Below, piece by piece: positions 8,380 to 15,985 of a stretch of DNA of 64,000 bases. Origin of the DNA: Pseudomonas sp. v388 (GTDB lineage: Bacteria > Pseudomonadota > Gammaproteobacteria > Pseudomonadales > Pseudomonadaceae); assembly GCF_003935425.1 (NCBI RefSeq), contig NZ_RHQN01000006.1, positions 361,278-425,277 of the forward strand. The letters run 5' to 3'. The notes below the pieces were generated by a model. That model was not told the DNA's origin and ran no database searches. It saw only the letters and a list, made by a program, of their open reading frames with translations. The stretch's first letter is position 1; every line of letters starts with the position of its first letter. Both the position numbers and the translations under genes were made by a program.

Positions 8380-9252
8380 ATGAGCCAGGACACTGCTTAC
8401 ATTTTCGAAGCAACCGCCGCGACCTTCGATCAACTGGTGATCGAGAAGTCATTCGACCAGCCCGTGCTGGTGGATTTCTGGGCCGAGTGGTGCGCACCGT
8501 GCAAGGTGCTGATGCCGCTGCTTGAGCAGATTACCGAGAGCTACCAGGGCGAATTGCTGCTGGCCAAGGTCAACTGCGACATCGAGCAGGACATCGTGGC
8601 CCGCTTCGGCATTCGCAGTCTGCCGACCGTGGTGTTGTTCAAGGACGGCCAACCGGTCGATGGCTTCGCCGGAGCGCAGCCCGAGTCGGAAATCCGCAAG
8701 CTGCTGGATCAGCACGTCGTGATGCCACCACCGCCGGCCGCCGATCCGCTCAAGCAGGCGCAGGAGCTGTTCGCCGACAGCCGCTTTGCCGACGCGGAAG
8801 CGGTGCTCAAGGGTTTGCTGGGCGAAGACAACACCAACGCCGCGGCGTTGATCCTGTACGCGCGCTGCCTGGCCGAGCGCGGCGAGTTGAGCGAAGCCGG
8901 CGCGGTGCTGGATGCGGTCAAGAGCGATGCGCACAAGGCCGAACTGGCCGGTGCCCGCGCGCAGTTGACCTTCCTCGCCGAAGCCGCCTCGCTGCCCGAG
9001 GCCGCCGAGTTGAAGACGCGCCTGGCGCAGAATCCGCAAGACGACGAAGCCTCCCATCAGCTGGCGATCCTGCAACTGTCGCGTCAGCAGTACGATGCAG
9101 CACTGGACGGCCTGCTCAAGCTGTTCATCCGCAACCGCAGCTACTCCGATGGCCTGCCGCACAAGACGCTGCTGCAAGTGTTCGATCTGCTGGGCAACGA
9201 TCACCCGCTGGTCACCACTTATCGCCGCAAGCTGTTCGCCGCGCTGTACTGA
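8380..9252 (+). CDS. cnoX: CnoX/YbbN-type thioredoxin-TPR co-chaperone (chaperedoxin)
   Basis: Residues about 8-110 form a thioredoxin fold with a complete WCAPCK active site (Cys38, Cys41) and the cis-proline region SLPTVVLF. Residues about 115-290 are helical TPR-like repeats (ADPLKQAQELFADSRFADAEAVLKGLL, NAAALILYARCLAERGELSEAGAVLDAV). This is the CnoX/YbbN architecture, which protects proteins from aggregation and over-oxidation under hypochlorous acid stress and hands them to GroEL or DnaK. Unlike E. coli CnoX, whose active site is altered, this protein keeps both redox cysteines, so it could also reduce disulfides. It is an apparently single gene behind a REP-like gap. Confidence 0.88.
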   Translation: MSQDTAYIFEATAATFDQLVIEKSFDQPVLVDFWAEWCAPCKVLMPLLEQITESYQGELLLAKVNCDIEQDIVARFGIRSLPTVVLFKDGQPVDGFAGAQPESEIRKLLDQHVVMPPPPAADPLKQAQELFADSRFADAEAVLKGLLGEDNTNAAALILYARCLAERGELSEAGAVLDAVKSDAHKAELAGARAQLTFLAEAASLPEAAELKTRLAQNPQDDEASHQLAILQLSRQQYDAALDGLLKLFIRNRSYSDGLPHKTLLQVFDLLGNDHPLVTTYRRKLFAALY

Positions 9253-9258
9253 ACCCGC

Positions 9259-9609
9259 TTATTCGACCCAGCTGTAAAGCGGAGCGTCGGCTCCGTTGTC
9301 GACCTTCACATGGGCGCTGTGGCGCAAACGCACCAACAGGCGTTTGCCCGCTGCGGTGCTGCCGGTCAATCCTTCCAGCTGGGCAAGCAGCTGCGGACCG
9401 CTCATGCGCCCCGCGCCTTGCAGGATGCTCACTGCCGTGTGCCAGGCGGTGTCGTCCTGAATGGCGGGTTTGCCGTCCGGCACCTGGGTTGCAGCGGTTT
9501 GCGGTGCAACGGGTTTGAGCTGCGCGCCCAGCTTCGCCCAGTCTTCGTCATCCAGCTCCAGGGTCAGATCGACCGGCCACTGGCCCACGGTTCCACGGAT
9601 ACGCAACAT
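9259..9609 (-). CDS. hypothetical protein, possible C-terminal winged helix
   Basis: I do not recognise this 116-residue cytoplasmic protein. The N-terminal third is acidic (LTLELDDEDWAKLGAQL), a Pro/Ala/Thr linker follows (about 33-50), and the C-terminal 60 residues (TAWHTAVSILQGAGRMSGPQLLAQLEGLTGS, GKRLLVRLRHSAHVKV) look like a small helix-turn-helix plus wing. It converges with cnoX, the stop codons being only 7 bp apart, and no terminator is visible between them. Codon use is like its neighbours, so I believe it is a real gene. Confidence 0.65.
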   Translation of the reverse strand: MLRIRGTVGQWPVDLTLELDDEDWAKLGAQLKPVAPQTAATQVPDGKPAIQDDTAWHTAVSILQGAGRMSGPQLLAQLEGLTGSTAAGKRLLVRLRHSAHVKVDNGADAPLYSWVE

Positions 9610-9672
9610 GTGATCTCTACCTGCAGACTGTCAGGCGCACATGCTCCCACAGGCGGCGCGGTAATCCCACGC

Positions 9673-10095
9673 TCATGCACTGATCCAGCGCATGGCGGTG
9701 GATTCATCGCCCATCAGGAAACCGTTCAACACCCTGGCGTCATAGGCGTTCTCCCAGTGTTCGACGACCTTGCCGTCGCGAAAGCGCCACAGCCCGCAGA
9801 ACGGCATGCCGATGGTCTGGCCTTCGCAGGTGGCGTGAAGGGTGCCGAGCACGGCGCCGAAATGGTCGTCGGCGATGATGTCATGCACTTCCATTTGCAG
9901 CGTCTGATGGGCCTTGTCGACCAGATTCAGCTCGTGGTCGCGCACTGCCCGCCTGCCGATGGCCATGGACAGACCGCCGCCGGCGCCACGGTCGGCCTTG
10001 TGCAGGACGATGGCGGGATCGGCGAATTCATCGATCCGGGTCAGGTCTTGATAGAGGGTGCGCAGTGTCTGCGCGTTTCGATGATCGTGGCTCAT
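9673..10095 (-). CDS. SnoaL-like/NTF2-fold protein
   Basis: From ATG 10093-10095 the product has 140 residues: MSHDHRNAQTLRTLYQDL, then EVHDIIADDHFGAVLGTLHATCEGQ, and MPFCGLWRFRDGKVVEHWENAYDAR. The strand pattern ending in 'FRDGKVVEHW' is diagnostic of the SnoaL-like polyketide-cyclase/NTF2 superfamily, whose members are small-molecule isomerases, hydratases or binding proteins. The substrate cannot be told from sequence. An upstream in-frame ATG at 10227 is rejected because that leader overlaps an AT-poor hairpin region and shows no homology. It is separated by 63 bp from the hypothetical gene at 9259. Confidence 0.75.
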   Translation of the reverse strand: MSHDHRNAQTLRTLYQDLTRIDEFADPAIVLHKADRGAGGGLSMAIGRRAVRDHELNLVDKAHQTLQMEVHDIIADDHFGAVLGTLHATCEGQTIGMPFCGLWRFRDGKVVEHWENAYDARVLNGFLMGDESTAMRWISA

Positions 10096-10185
10096 GAGAA
10101 TTCTTCCTTGATGCGGCACATGCAGTGCCCTGAAGCTCCAGTAACGAGGAACGCACCCGGCATCCTGCTTCGGCGCCCCTTCCTG

Positions 10186-10202
10186 AGCGTAGGAGCTACG
10201 CT
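10186..10202. repeat. short hairpin in the gap upstream of the SnoaL-like gene
   Basis: AGCGTAG (10186-10192) and CTACGCT (10196-10202) form a perfect 7-bp stem with a GAG loop. It sits in the 274-bp divergent gap between the SnoaL-like gene and zrgA, in a REP-like context. I see no T-run and no gene here. Confidence 0.4.
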
Positions 10203-10321
10203 GAAGCGCGCAAGTGCGGCCGGGCATCGGCCCGACATGCTGGAGTTCTGACGACCGGAGGTGGAACCCTGCTAAATCTCCAGGCTGAACGAAAACAAAA
10301 AAGCCATCTTCCCGAAGAATA

Positions 10322-10340
10322 ATTGTTATAAGATCACATT
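10322..10340 (+). promoter_or_regulatory. probable Zur box
   Basis: ATTGTTATAAGATCACATT matches the E. coli-type Zur operator AATGTTATAATATAACATT at 16 of 19 positions and is imperfectly palindromic. It lies 30 bp before the ATG of the zrgA-like gene and covers the likely -10 region (TATAAG within it), so a zinc-loaded Zur dimer would block transcription of the four-gene cassette. Confidence 0.75.
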
Positions 10341-10369
10341 ACAGTTTTCGTCCTTGTCCGGAGTTCGTT

Positions 10370-10951
10370 ATGCGTCGTCTGCTTCTCGCCCTTCCCTTCG
10401 CCTGGCTGCCAATGGCCGTCGCACATGCCGCTGAGCATGATCACGACCACGATCATGGCGAAGAGCACGCCAGCCTGGGCGCTCATGAACATGGCGTGGG
10501 CCGCCTGGACGTCGTGCTGGAAGGCAAGAAGCTGGAATTCCAGTTCGACAGCCCGGCCATGAACATCGTGGGTTTCGAGCACCAGGCCACTTCCGCCGAG
10601 GACAAAGCCAAGGTCACCCAGGCGCGCGAACTGTTGCTCAAGCCCAATGCGCTGTTCAACATTCCCGATGCGGCAAACTGCTCGGCGACCTCGGTCAAGC
10701 TGTCCAGCCCGCTGTTCGGCGACAGGGATGAACATGAGGATGCCAGAGGCGAGGAACACGACCACGAGCACAGCGAAATCCACGGCTCGTATGCGTTCGT
10801 CTGCGACGCGCCGGCCATTCTGAAGAATCTGGATCTGTCCAACATCTTCAAGACCTTCCCGGACACCAAAAAATTGCAGGTTCAGCTGATCTCGCCAGGC
10901 GGTCAGTCCGGCGCTGAAGTCATTGCGGCCAATCCCACGCTGAAGTTCTGA
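10370..10951 (+). CDS. zrgA: ZrgA/DUF2796 histidine-rich zinc-binding periplasmic protein
   Basis: The 193-residue product has a Sec signal peptide (MRRLLLALPFAWLPMAVAHA) followed at once by a histidine/acid cluster (EHDHDHDHGEEH) and a second one near 121-136 (DEHEDARGEEHDHEHSEIH). Such clusters chelate zinc in periplasmic zinc-uptake proteins. The core (GVGRLDVVLEGKKLEFQFDSPA, NIVGFEHQAT) fits DUF2796/ZrgA, known from Vibrio and from the zinc-starvation response of P. aeruginosa. Two cysteines (NCSATS, FVCDAP) could form a disulfide. It heads a Zur-box-controlled operon with an ABC ATPase, a permease and a DUF3299 protein. Role as zinc binder or chaperone is inferred from composition, family and operator. 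Confidence 0.85.
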   Translation: MRRLLLALPFAWLPMAVAHAAEHDHDHDHGEEHASLGAHEHGVGRLDVVLEGKKLEFQFDSPAMNIVGFEHQATSAEDKAKVTQARELLLKPNALFNIPDAANCSATSVKLSSPLFGDRDEHEDARGEEHDHEHSEIHGSYAFVCDAPAILKNLDLSNIFKTFPDTKKLQVQLISPGGQSGAEVIAANPTLKF

Positions 10952-11021
10952 TCACCAGCGGTGCTGCACCGACCGGGCCTTGCCCGGTCTTTTACTTTCC
11001 AACCGACACCCTGGACAGGCC

Positions 11022-11732
11022 ATGACCCAAGCACTTATCGAATTGTCGGACCTGACGTTCAACTGGCCGGGGCATCCGCAGCTGCTGGATATTCCGAGCT
11101 TTGAGCTGCAACCCGGCGAGACGCTGTTCCTCAAAGGCCCCAGTGGCAGCGGCAAGACCACGTTGCTGGGTCTGCTGGGTGGCGTGCAGCAGCCGATTCA
11201 AGGCAGCATTCGCCTGCTCGGTCAGGATCTGTCGCAACTGTCCGCAGGCGCCCGTGACCGTTTCCGCGTCGACCACACTGGCTACATCTTTCAGCAGTTC
11301 AACTTGCTGCCGTTCCTTTCGGTTCGGGAAAACGTCGAGCTTCCCTGTCACTTCTCAAAGGTCCGCGCCGAACGTGCGAAACAGCGCCATGGCAGCGTCG
11401 AAACCGCGACGACAACATTGCTCGCCCATTTGGGGTTGAGAGATGCAGCGTTGCTTGACCGGCGTGCCGATGCGCTATCGATCGGCCAACAACAACGGGT
11501 CGCCGCGGCTCGTGCACTGATCGGCCAGCCCGAACTGGTCATCGCTGACGAGCCGACCTCAGCGCTGGACGCCGATGCGCGCGAAGCCTTCATCCAGTTG
11601 CTGTTCGCCGAATGCCGTGAAGCGGGCGCCAGCCTGCTGTTCGTCAGCCACGACCAGAGCCTGGCGCCGCTGTTCGACCGCCACCTGTCGCTGGCTGAAC
11701 TCAACCGTGCCGCCGTCGCCGTGGAGATTTGA
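11022..11732 (+). CDS. ABC transporter ATP-binding protein, LolD/MacB-like
   Basis: This 236-residue ATPase has Walker A GPSGSGKT at residues 39-46, Q-loop FQQFNLLPFLSVREN, a slightly degenerate signature LSIGQQQR, Walker B LVIADEPTSAL and switch His in FVSHD. The sequence class is that of LolD/MacB/FtsE ATPases, which power FtsX-type permeases rather than classical import channels. I start it at ATG 11022 behind a purine-rich stretch. It is 70 bp after zrgA and one base before the permease gene (stop 11730-11732, ATG 11734), so the pair is surely one transporter. Confidence 0.9.
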   Translation: MTQALIELSDLTFNWPGHPQLLDIPSFELQPGETLFLKGPSGSGKTTLLGLLGGVQQPIQGSIRLLGQDLSQLSAGARDRFRVDHTGYIFQQFNLLPFLSVRENVELPCHFSKVRAERAKQRHGSVETATTTLLAHLGLRDAALLDRRADALSIGQQQRVAAARALIGQPELVIADEPTSALDADAREAFIQLLFAECREAGASLLFVSHDQSLAPLFDRHLSLAELNRAAVAVEI

Positions 11733-11733
11733 G

Positions 11734-12999
11734 ATGTATCTGTTCCGCTTGGCCCTGGCCAGTTTGTCCAATCGCCGTTTCACCGCTTTGCTGACCGCAT
11801 TCGCCATTGCCTTGTCGGTGTGCCTGTTGCTGGCCGTCGAGCGGGTCCGCACCGAGGCGCGCAACAGTTTCGCCAGCACCATCAGCGGCACTGATCTGAT
11901 CGTCGGCGCCCGCTCCGGCTCGATCAACCTGCTGTTGTACTCGGTGTTTCGCATAGGCAATGCCACTAACAACATCCGCTGGGACAGCTACGAGCATTTT
12001 GCCGAGAACGAACAGGTCAAATGGGCCATTCCTATTTCCCTTGGCGATTCGCACCGAGGCTACCGGGTAATGGGCACTAACAGCGCTTATTTCGAGCATT
12101 ACCAGTTCGGCCGCCAGCAACATCTGCAACTGGCTGAGGGCCGCCAATTCCAGACCGATCCGTTCGAGGTCGTGCTGGGCTCCGAAGTCGCCAAGGCGCT
12201 GCATTACAAGCTGGGTGACAAGCTGGTGCTGGCCCATGGCGTGGCGGCGATCAGCCTGGTCAAGCACGACGACAAACCGTTCACGGTGGTCGGGATCATC
12301 AAGCCCACCGGCACGCCGGTGGATCGCACGCTGCACATCAGCCTGGGCGGCATGGAAGCCATTCATATCGACTGGCACAACGGCGCGCCCGCCCGAGGCA
12401 ACGAGCGCATTTCCGCCGACCAGGCGCGCAACATGGACCTGCAACCCCAGGCGATCACCGCCTTCATGCTGGGTTTGAACAGCAAGATTTCAATCTTCGG
12501 CCTGCAACGTCAGATCAATGAGTTTCGCGGCGAACCGATGCTGGCCATCCTTCCAGGCGTGGCGTTACAGGAACTCTGGAGCCTGATGGGCACGGCTGAA
12601 AAAGCCTTGTTCGTGATCTCGCTGTTCGTGGTGCTGACCGGGCTGATCGGCATGCTGACCGCGATTCTCACCAGTCTCAATGAGCGTCGGCGGGAAATGG
12701 CGATTCTTCGTTCTGTCGGTGCGCGCCCTTGGCACATCGCGAGCCTGCTGGTCCTGGAAGCATTCGCCCTGGCGCTGGCCGGCGTTGTCAATGGCGTGGC
12801 GCTGCTGTACATGGGTATCTTCGCCGCTCATGACTATGTGCAGAACAATTACGGTTTGTCCCTCGCACTGTCGGCACCCACCCAATACGAGTGGACACTG
12901 CTGGCCGGTATTCTGGCTGCTGCGTTGGTGATGGGAATCGTGCCAGCATGGCGGGCCTATCGACAGTCGCTGGCCGATGGCTTGTCGATCCGTTTATGA
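11734..12999 (+). CDS. FtsX/MacB-type ABC permease of the zinc-stress cassette
   Basis: The 421-residue protein has the four-helix FtsX layout: TM1 near 14-35 (FTALLTAFAIALSVCLLLAVE), a large periplasmic domain of about 240 residues, then TM2 (KALFVISLFVVLTGLIGMLTAIL), TM3 and TM4 near the end. The cytoplasmic loop after TM2 has LNERRREMAILRSVGARPWHI, the coupling motif typical of MacB/LolC-like permeases. Such mechanotransmitting transporters move lipoproteins, peptides or act on envelope proteins, so this unit may deliver or remodel something under zinc starvation rather than import Zn directly. Confidence 0.88.
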   Translation: MYLFRLALASLSNRRFTALLTAFAIALSVCLLLAVERVRTEARNSFASTISGTDLIVGARSGSINLLLYSVFRIGNATNNIRWDSYEHFAENEQVKWAIPISLGDSHRGYRVMGTNSAYFEHYQFGRQQHLQLAEGRQFQTDPFEVVLGSEVAKALHYKLGDKLVLAHGVAAISLVKHDDKPFTVVGIIKPTGTPVDRTLHISLGGMEAIHIDWHNGAPARGNERISADQARNMDLQPQAITAFMLGLNSKISIFGLQRQINEFRGEPMLAILPGVALQELWSLMGTAEKALFVISLFVVLTGLIGMLTAILTSLNERRREMAILRSVGARPWHIASLLVLEAFALALAGVVNGVALLYMGIFAAHDYVQNNYGLSLALSAPTQYEWTLLAGILAAALVMGIVPAWRAYRQSLADGLSIRL

Positions 13000-13010
13000 G
13001 GAGTTTCAAC

Positions 13011-13532
13011 ATGCGGCGCTTGCTGTTCATCCTGCTGCTGTCGGCCAGCCCGTCACTATGGGCGGCCGAGCCACGGCTGCTGACCTGGGAAGAGATGATC
13101 CCGCCCGATGCACCGGCGGTCGCACCGGTGACCGCTCCCATCCACGATATGTCGAAGCTGTCCGACGCATTGGCCATGGAGGCCGCACCCGCTGCCAGGC
13201 AATCGGAGCCGCACGCGCCGGTGGTCAAGGCGCTGGATGGCAAACAGGTACGCTTGCCAGGCTACATCGTGCCGCTGGAGGTCAGTGAGGAGGGCCGGGT
13301 AACGGAGTTTCTCCTGGTGCCTTATTTCGGCGCCTGCATCCATGTGCCGCCGCCGCCGTCGAACCAGATCGTGCATGTCACCAGCGAGCTGGGCGTGAAG
13401 GTGGATGAGTTGTATCAGCCTTACTGGATCGAAGGGCCGATGCAGGCCAAATCGTCGACCAGCGAACTGGCCGAAGCCGGTTACCAGATGCAGGCGGACA
13501 AGATTCTGGTCTACGAGCTACCCGAATCCTGA
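13011..13532 (+). CDS. DUF3299 secreted protein
   Basis: The 173-residue product has a signal peptide (MRRLLFILLLSASPSLWAAEP) and the DUF3299 core: TWEEMIPPDA near the N-terminus, KQVRLPGYIVPLEVSEEGRVTEFLLVPYFGACIHVPPPPSNQIVHV in the middle, then YWIEGPMQAKSSTSELAEAGYQM. The GACIHVPPPP stretch with its Cys-Ile-His is the most conserved part and might bind metal. It follows the permease by 11 bp, the last gene of the Zur cassette. Periplasmic location is inferred from the signal; biochemical function is unknown. Confidence 0.85.
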   Translation: MRRLLFILLLSASPSLWAAEPRLLTWEEMIPPDAPAVAPVTAPIHDMSKLSDALAMEAAPAARQSEPHAPVVKALDGKQVRLPGYIVPLEVSEEGRVTEFLLVPYFGACIHVPPPPSNQIVHVTSELGVKVDELYQPYWIEGPMQAKSSTSELAEAGYQMQADKILVYELPES

Positions 13533-13555
13533 ATCGCCTCAGTTCCGGCCATTCA

Positions 13556-13569
13556 TTGAGCTATATCAA
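13556..13569 (+). promoter_or_regulatory. probable Anr/FNR box upstream of ompW
   Basis: TTGAGCTATATCAA matches the Anr/FNR consensus TTGAT-N4-ATCAA with one mismatch. A possible -10 (TAACAT, 13592-13597) lies at the distance expected if the box is centred near -41.5, the class II activator position. The ompW ATG follows at 13631. In P. aeruginosa the orthologous porin OprG is induced by Anr. Confidence 0.65.
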
Positions 13570-13630
13570 GATGGCTGCAAATACAGGGCTTTAACATCGC
13601 GTCATAACTTTATGACCATTGGAGCCCTCC

Positions 13631-14317
13631 ATGAATTCGCTACTGCTACGCGCGTCGGTAATCGCGCTTGCCATCGCTGCCCCCACTGTTGCACACGCCT
13701 ACCAGCCCGGGGACTTCATCGTTCGCGCGGGCGTCGCGCATGTAGAGCCCAACGAAGACAGCAGTGAAGTAAAACTGGACGGCACCAGGGTTTCCGGCAC
13801 CAAAGCCACAGCCGATGGCGAAAACCAGCTCGGGCTGACGTTCGCCTATATGCTCACCGAACATGTCGGCATCGAACTGCTCGCTGCTACGCCGTTCAGC
13901 CACACCATTTCGGTCAAAGGTTTGGGGCCTGGCCTGGACGGCAAACTGGCCGACGTCAAGCAGTTGCCACCGACACTGTCGCTGCAGTACTACCCGATGG
14001 AACCGTCCTCCCGCTTTCAGCCCTACGCCGGCGTGGGCATCAACTACACCACGTTCTTCGATACCGACCTGACCGGCACTCGCAAAGACCAAGGGTTCAG
14101 CGATCTCAAGCTGAAAGACTCGGTTGGCTTCGCCGGCCAGTTGGGCATGGACTACATGCTCACCGATAACGTCCTGCTCAACGCTTCGGTCTGGTACGTC
14201 GACATCGACACCAAAGCCACAGTTGACGGCCCGTCTGCGCTGAGCGTTGGCAAGACGAAGGTTGATGTGGATATCGATCCATGGGTTTATATGGTGGGCG
14301 TGGGTTATAAGTTCTAA
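13631..14317 (+). CDS. ompW: OmpW/OprG-family outer-membrane protein
   Basis: The 228-residue product has a signal peptide (MNSLLLRASVIALAIAAPTVAHA, cleavage before YQPGDF) and the OmpW eight-strand barrel features: GDFIVRAGVAHVEPNEDS, LTFAYMLTEHVGIELLAATPFSH, LPPTLSLQYYPM, FQPYAGVGINYTTFF, and a terminal strand ending in aromatic F (VGVGYKF), the BAM signal. OmpW barrels have a lateral hydrophobic opening and pass small hydrophobic molecules. The upstream Anr box suggests induction at low oxygen. In P. aeruginosa the gene next to the same zinc cassette is oprG, so this is its orthologue by position and family. Confidence 0.93.
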   Translation: MNSLLLRASVIALAIAAPTVAHAYQPGDFIVRAGVAHVEPNEDSSEVKLDGTRVSGTKATADGENQLGLTFAYMLTEHVGIELLAATPFSHTISVKGLGPGLDGKLADVKQLPPTLSLQYYPMEPSSRFQPYAGVGINYTTFFDTDLTGTRKDQGFSDLKLKDSVGFAGQLGMDYMLTDNVLLNASVWYVDIDTKATVDGPSALSVGKTKVDVDIDPWVYMVGVGYKF

Positions 14318-14337
14318 CAACCAAGCCATAAACGCAC

Positions 14338-14366
14338 AAAGGCATCCTCGCGGTGCCTTTGTCGTT
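14338..14366 (+). terminator. rho-independent terminator of ompW
   Basis: AAAGGCA (14338-14344) pairs with TGCCTTT (14354-14360) around a 9-base loop, followed by GTCGTTTT. It begins 20 bases after the ompW stop and also lies just past the converging minus-strand gene. Confidence 0.75.
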
Positions 14367-14371
14367 TTCGA

Positions 14372-14857
14372 TCACGTGCAACTCAGACTTATTCGAAACT
14401 TCCCATCATCCAAGTATTCGATGGAAATCCGGGAAGGATCATCCGGCATTTCGGCAAACTGCAATTCATAGAAGAGCAGCAGGTAAACTTCGGGCGCGAA
14501 CGGCGGTTTCCCATTATGGTTGTCGATGAACGCTGCGACTCCCACCATCAGCCCACCTACCGTGAATATGGGACCAGGAAAGAGTTGAATGAACTGCGAC
14601 AGGCTGGGGCCGGTCAGCGCGTTGTACGTCACGGTACGGGGGCCGAACACGATGGTCAAACCACCGAGCAGTGCTATCAGCGCACCGACGATGAGCAGTA
14701 TCGCGCAGCAGATCAGGGCACCAACGCTTGCCGGTGCAGAGTTATGGATCTCCAGATGCAGTGCATATTCATCCGCAAATCCATCCACATGAAATTCGCA
14801 GGGTAGTTTATCGACCGCAACTGTCCTGCTTACCTCTTCATCGTCTTCGAGCTGCAT
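14372..14857 (-). CDS. hypothetical protein with two transmembrane helices
   Basis: I do not recognise this 161-residue protein. It has an acidic N-terminus (MQLEDDEEVSRTVAVDKLPCEF), then two hydrophobic helices at about 45-70 (GALICCAILLIVGALIALLGGLTIVF) and 92-111 (FPGPIFTVGGLMVGVAAFI), and a soluble C-terminal tail (PPFAPEVYLLLFYELQF). Termini are probably both cytoplasmic. The gene and its flanks are less GC-rich than the neighbours and it has no evident operon partner, so it may be a lineage-specific addition between ompW and the epimerase. The following gap (14858-15055) holds no gene I can support. Confidence 0.6.
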   Translation of the reverse strand: MQLEDDEEVSRTVAVDKLPCEFHVDGFADEYALHLEIHNSAPASVGALICCAILLIVGALIALLGGLTIVFGPRTVTYNALTGPSLSQFIQLFPGPIFTVGGLMVGVAAFIDNHNGKPPFAPEVYLLLFYELQFAEMPDDPSRISIEYLDDGKFRISLSCT

Positions 14858-15055
14858 ACGAAACTATCCACGCCAAGGAACGCCGGATACTAATAGCTGC
14901 TCTTTCCTATTTGAATCTTAAAAACAACGATTACAGATAGCGCTGAACTTTCCTACAGACAACCGGGAGTAAATCCCGGCTTGTCCTTCCATCAGAACTA
15001 TAAAAGCTATTACACCGGGTCTTGCCTGCAGGTCGCAAGGGTAGGTATGAGTTGA

Positions 15056-15985
15056 CTAACGCTCCAACAAACGTGCCAACCCAACCCGCAGCGGGGTCGG
15101 CTCATCCAGTCTGAACCGCGCCAGCAAGCGCTGGTTGTCGGCTCGGGAATGACGGATATCGCCGGAACGTGGTTCGGCATACGTCACATCGGGCAGCTTG
15201 CCGACCACCGCTGATAGTTCCGACAGCAGCTGATTGAGCGAAGTGGCCTGATTCAGGCCGACGTTGATCGCCCCTTCACCCGCCTCAGGTAGCGCCAGCG
15301 CCTGGGTGAGCAACTTGACCAGATCACCCACATAGAAGAAATCACGGGTCTGTTCGCCATCGCCAAACACGGTGATCGGCAAACCCTTCTCAATGCGCTC
15401 GGCGAAGATGCTGATCACCCCGGAATACGGCGACGAAGGGTCCTGGCGCGGGCCGAAGATATTGAAGAACCTGAACACTACCGGCTCAAGGCCATGCTGG
15501 CGGCGGTAGAAATCCAGGTACTGCTCGCTGGCCAGCTTGTCTGACGCATAGGGTGTCAGCGGCGCCTTGGTGGTGTCTTCGGTGATGGACTCGCCTTCGC
15601 CGTTGTTGCCATACACCGCCGCGCTGGAAGCAAACACCACGCGCTTGATGCCTGCGTCACGCATGGCTTCGCAGACATTGAGCGTGCCGATGAAATTGCT
15701 TTGATGAGTCTGAACCGGATCATCCACCGAAGCCTGCACCGAGGCCACTGCGGCCAGATGCACCACGGCCTTGCAGCCGTTGACGGCGCGGCGTACCAGC
15801 GCGGCATCGGCCACATCGCCTTCGAGCAATTCGAGGCGCGGGTGGTCCATCTGCAGGTTGCCGGGCTTGCCGGTCGACAGGTCATCGAGGATGCGAACCG
15901 CATGGCCTTCGGCGAGCAAGGCGTCGGTCAGGTGCGAGCCGATGAAACCCGCTCCGCCAGTGATGAGAATTGGAGCGTCAGCCAT
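15056..15985 (-). CDS. NAD-dependent epimerase/dehydratase, UDP-glucose 4-epimerase-like
   Basis: This 309-residue extended short-chain dehydrogenase has the NAD-binding GGAGFIGSH at residues 10-18, the acidic DDLSTG after strand 2, catalytic Ser in FASSAAVYG, and Tyr146-Lys150 (YASDK). The substrate region VVFRFFNIFGPRQDPSSPYSGVI is typical of nucleotide-sugar 4-epimerases/4,6-dehydratases. The exact sugar is not decided by sequence. It overlaps the RmlD-like gene upstream by 8 bp, so the two work from one transcript, presumably in surface polysaccharide synthesis. Orthologous to the P. aeruginosa epimerase gene next to oprG by position. Confidence 0.88.
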   Translation of the reverse strand: MADAPILITGGAGFIGSHLTDALLAEGHAVRILDDLSTGKPGNLQMDHPRLELLEGDVADAALVRRAVNGCKAVVHLAAVASVQASVDDPVQTHQSNFIGTLNVCEAMRDAGIKRVVFASSAAVYGNNGEGESITEDTTKAPLTPYASDKLASEQYLDFYRRQHGLEPVVFRFFNIFGPRQDPSSPYSGVISIFAERIEKGLPITVFGDGEQTRDFFYVGDLVKLLTQALALPEAGEGAINVGLNQATSLNQLLSELSAVVGKLPDVTYAEPRSGDIRHSRADNQRLLARFRLDEPTPLRVGLARLLER

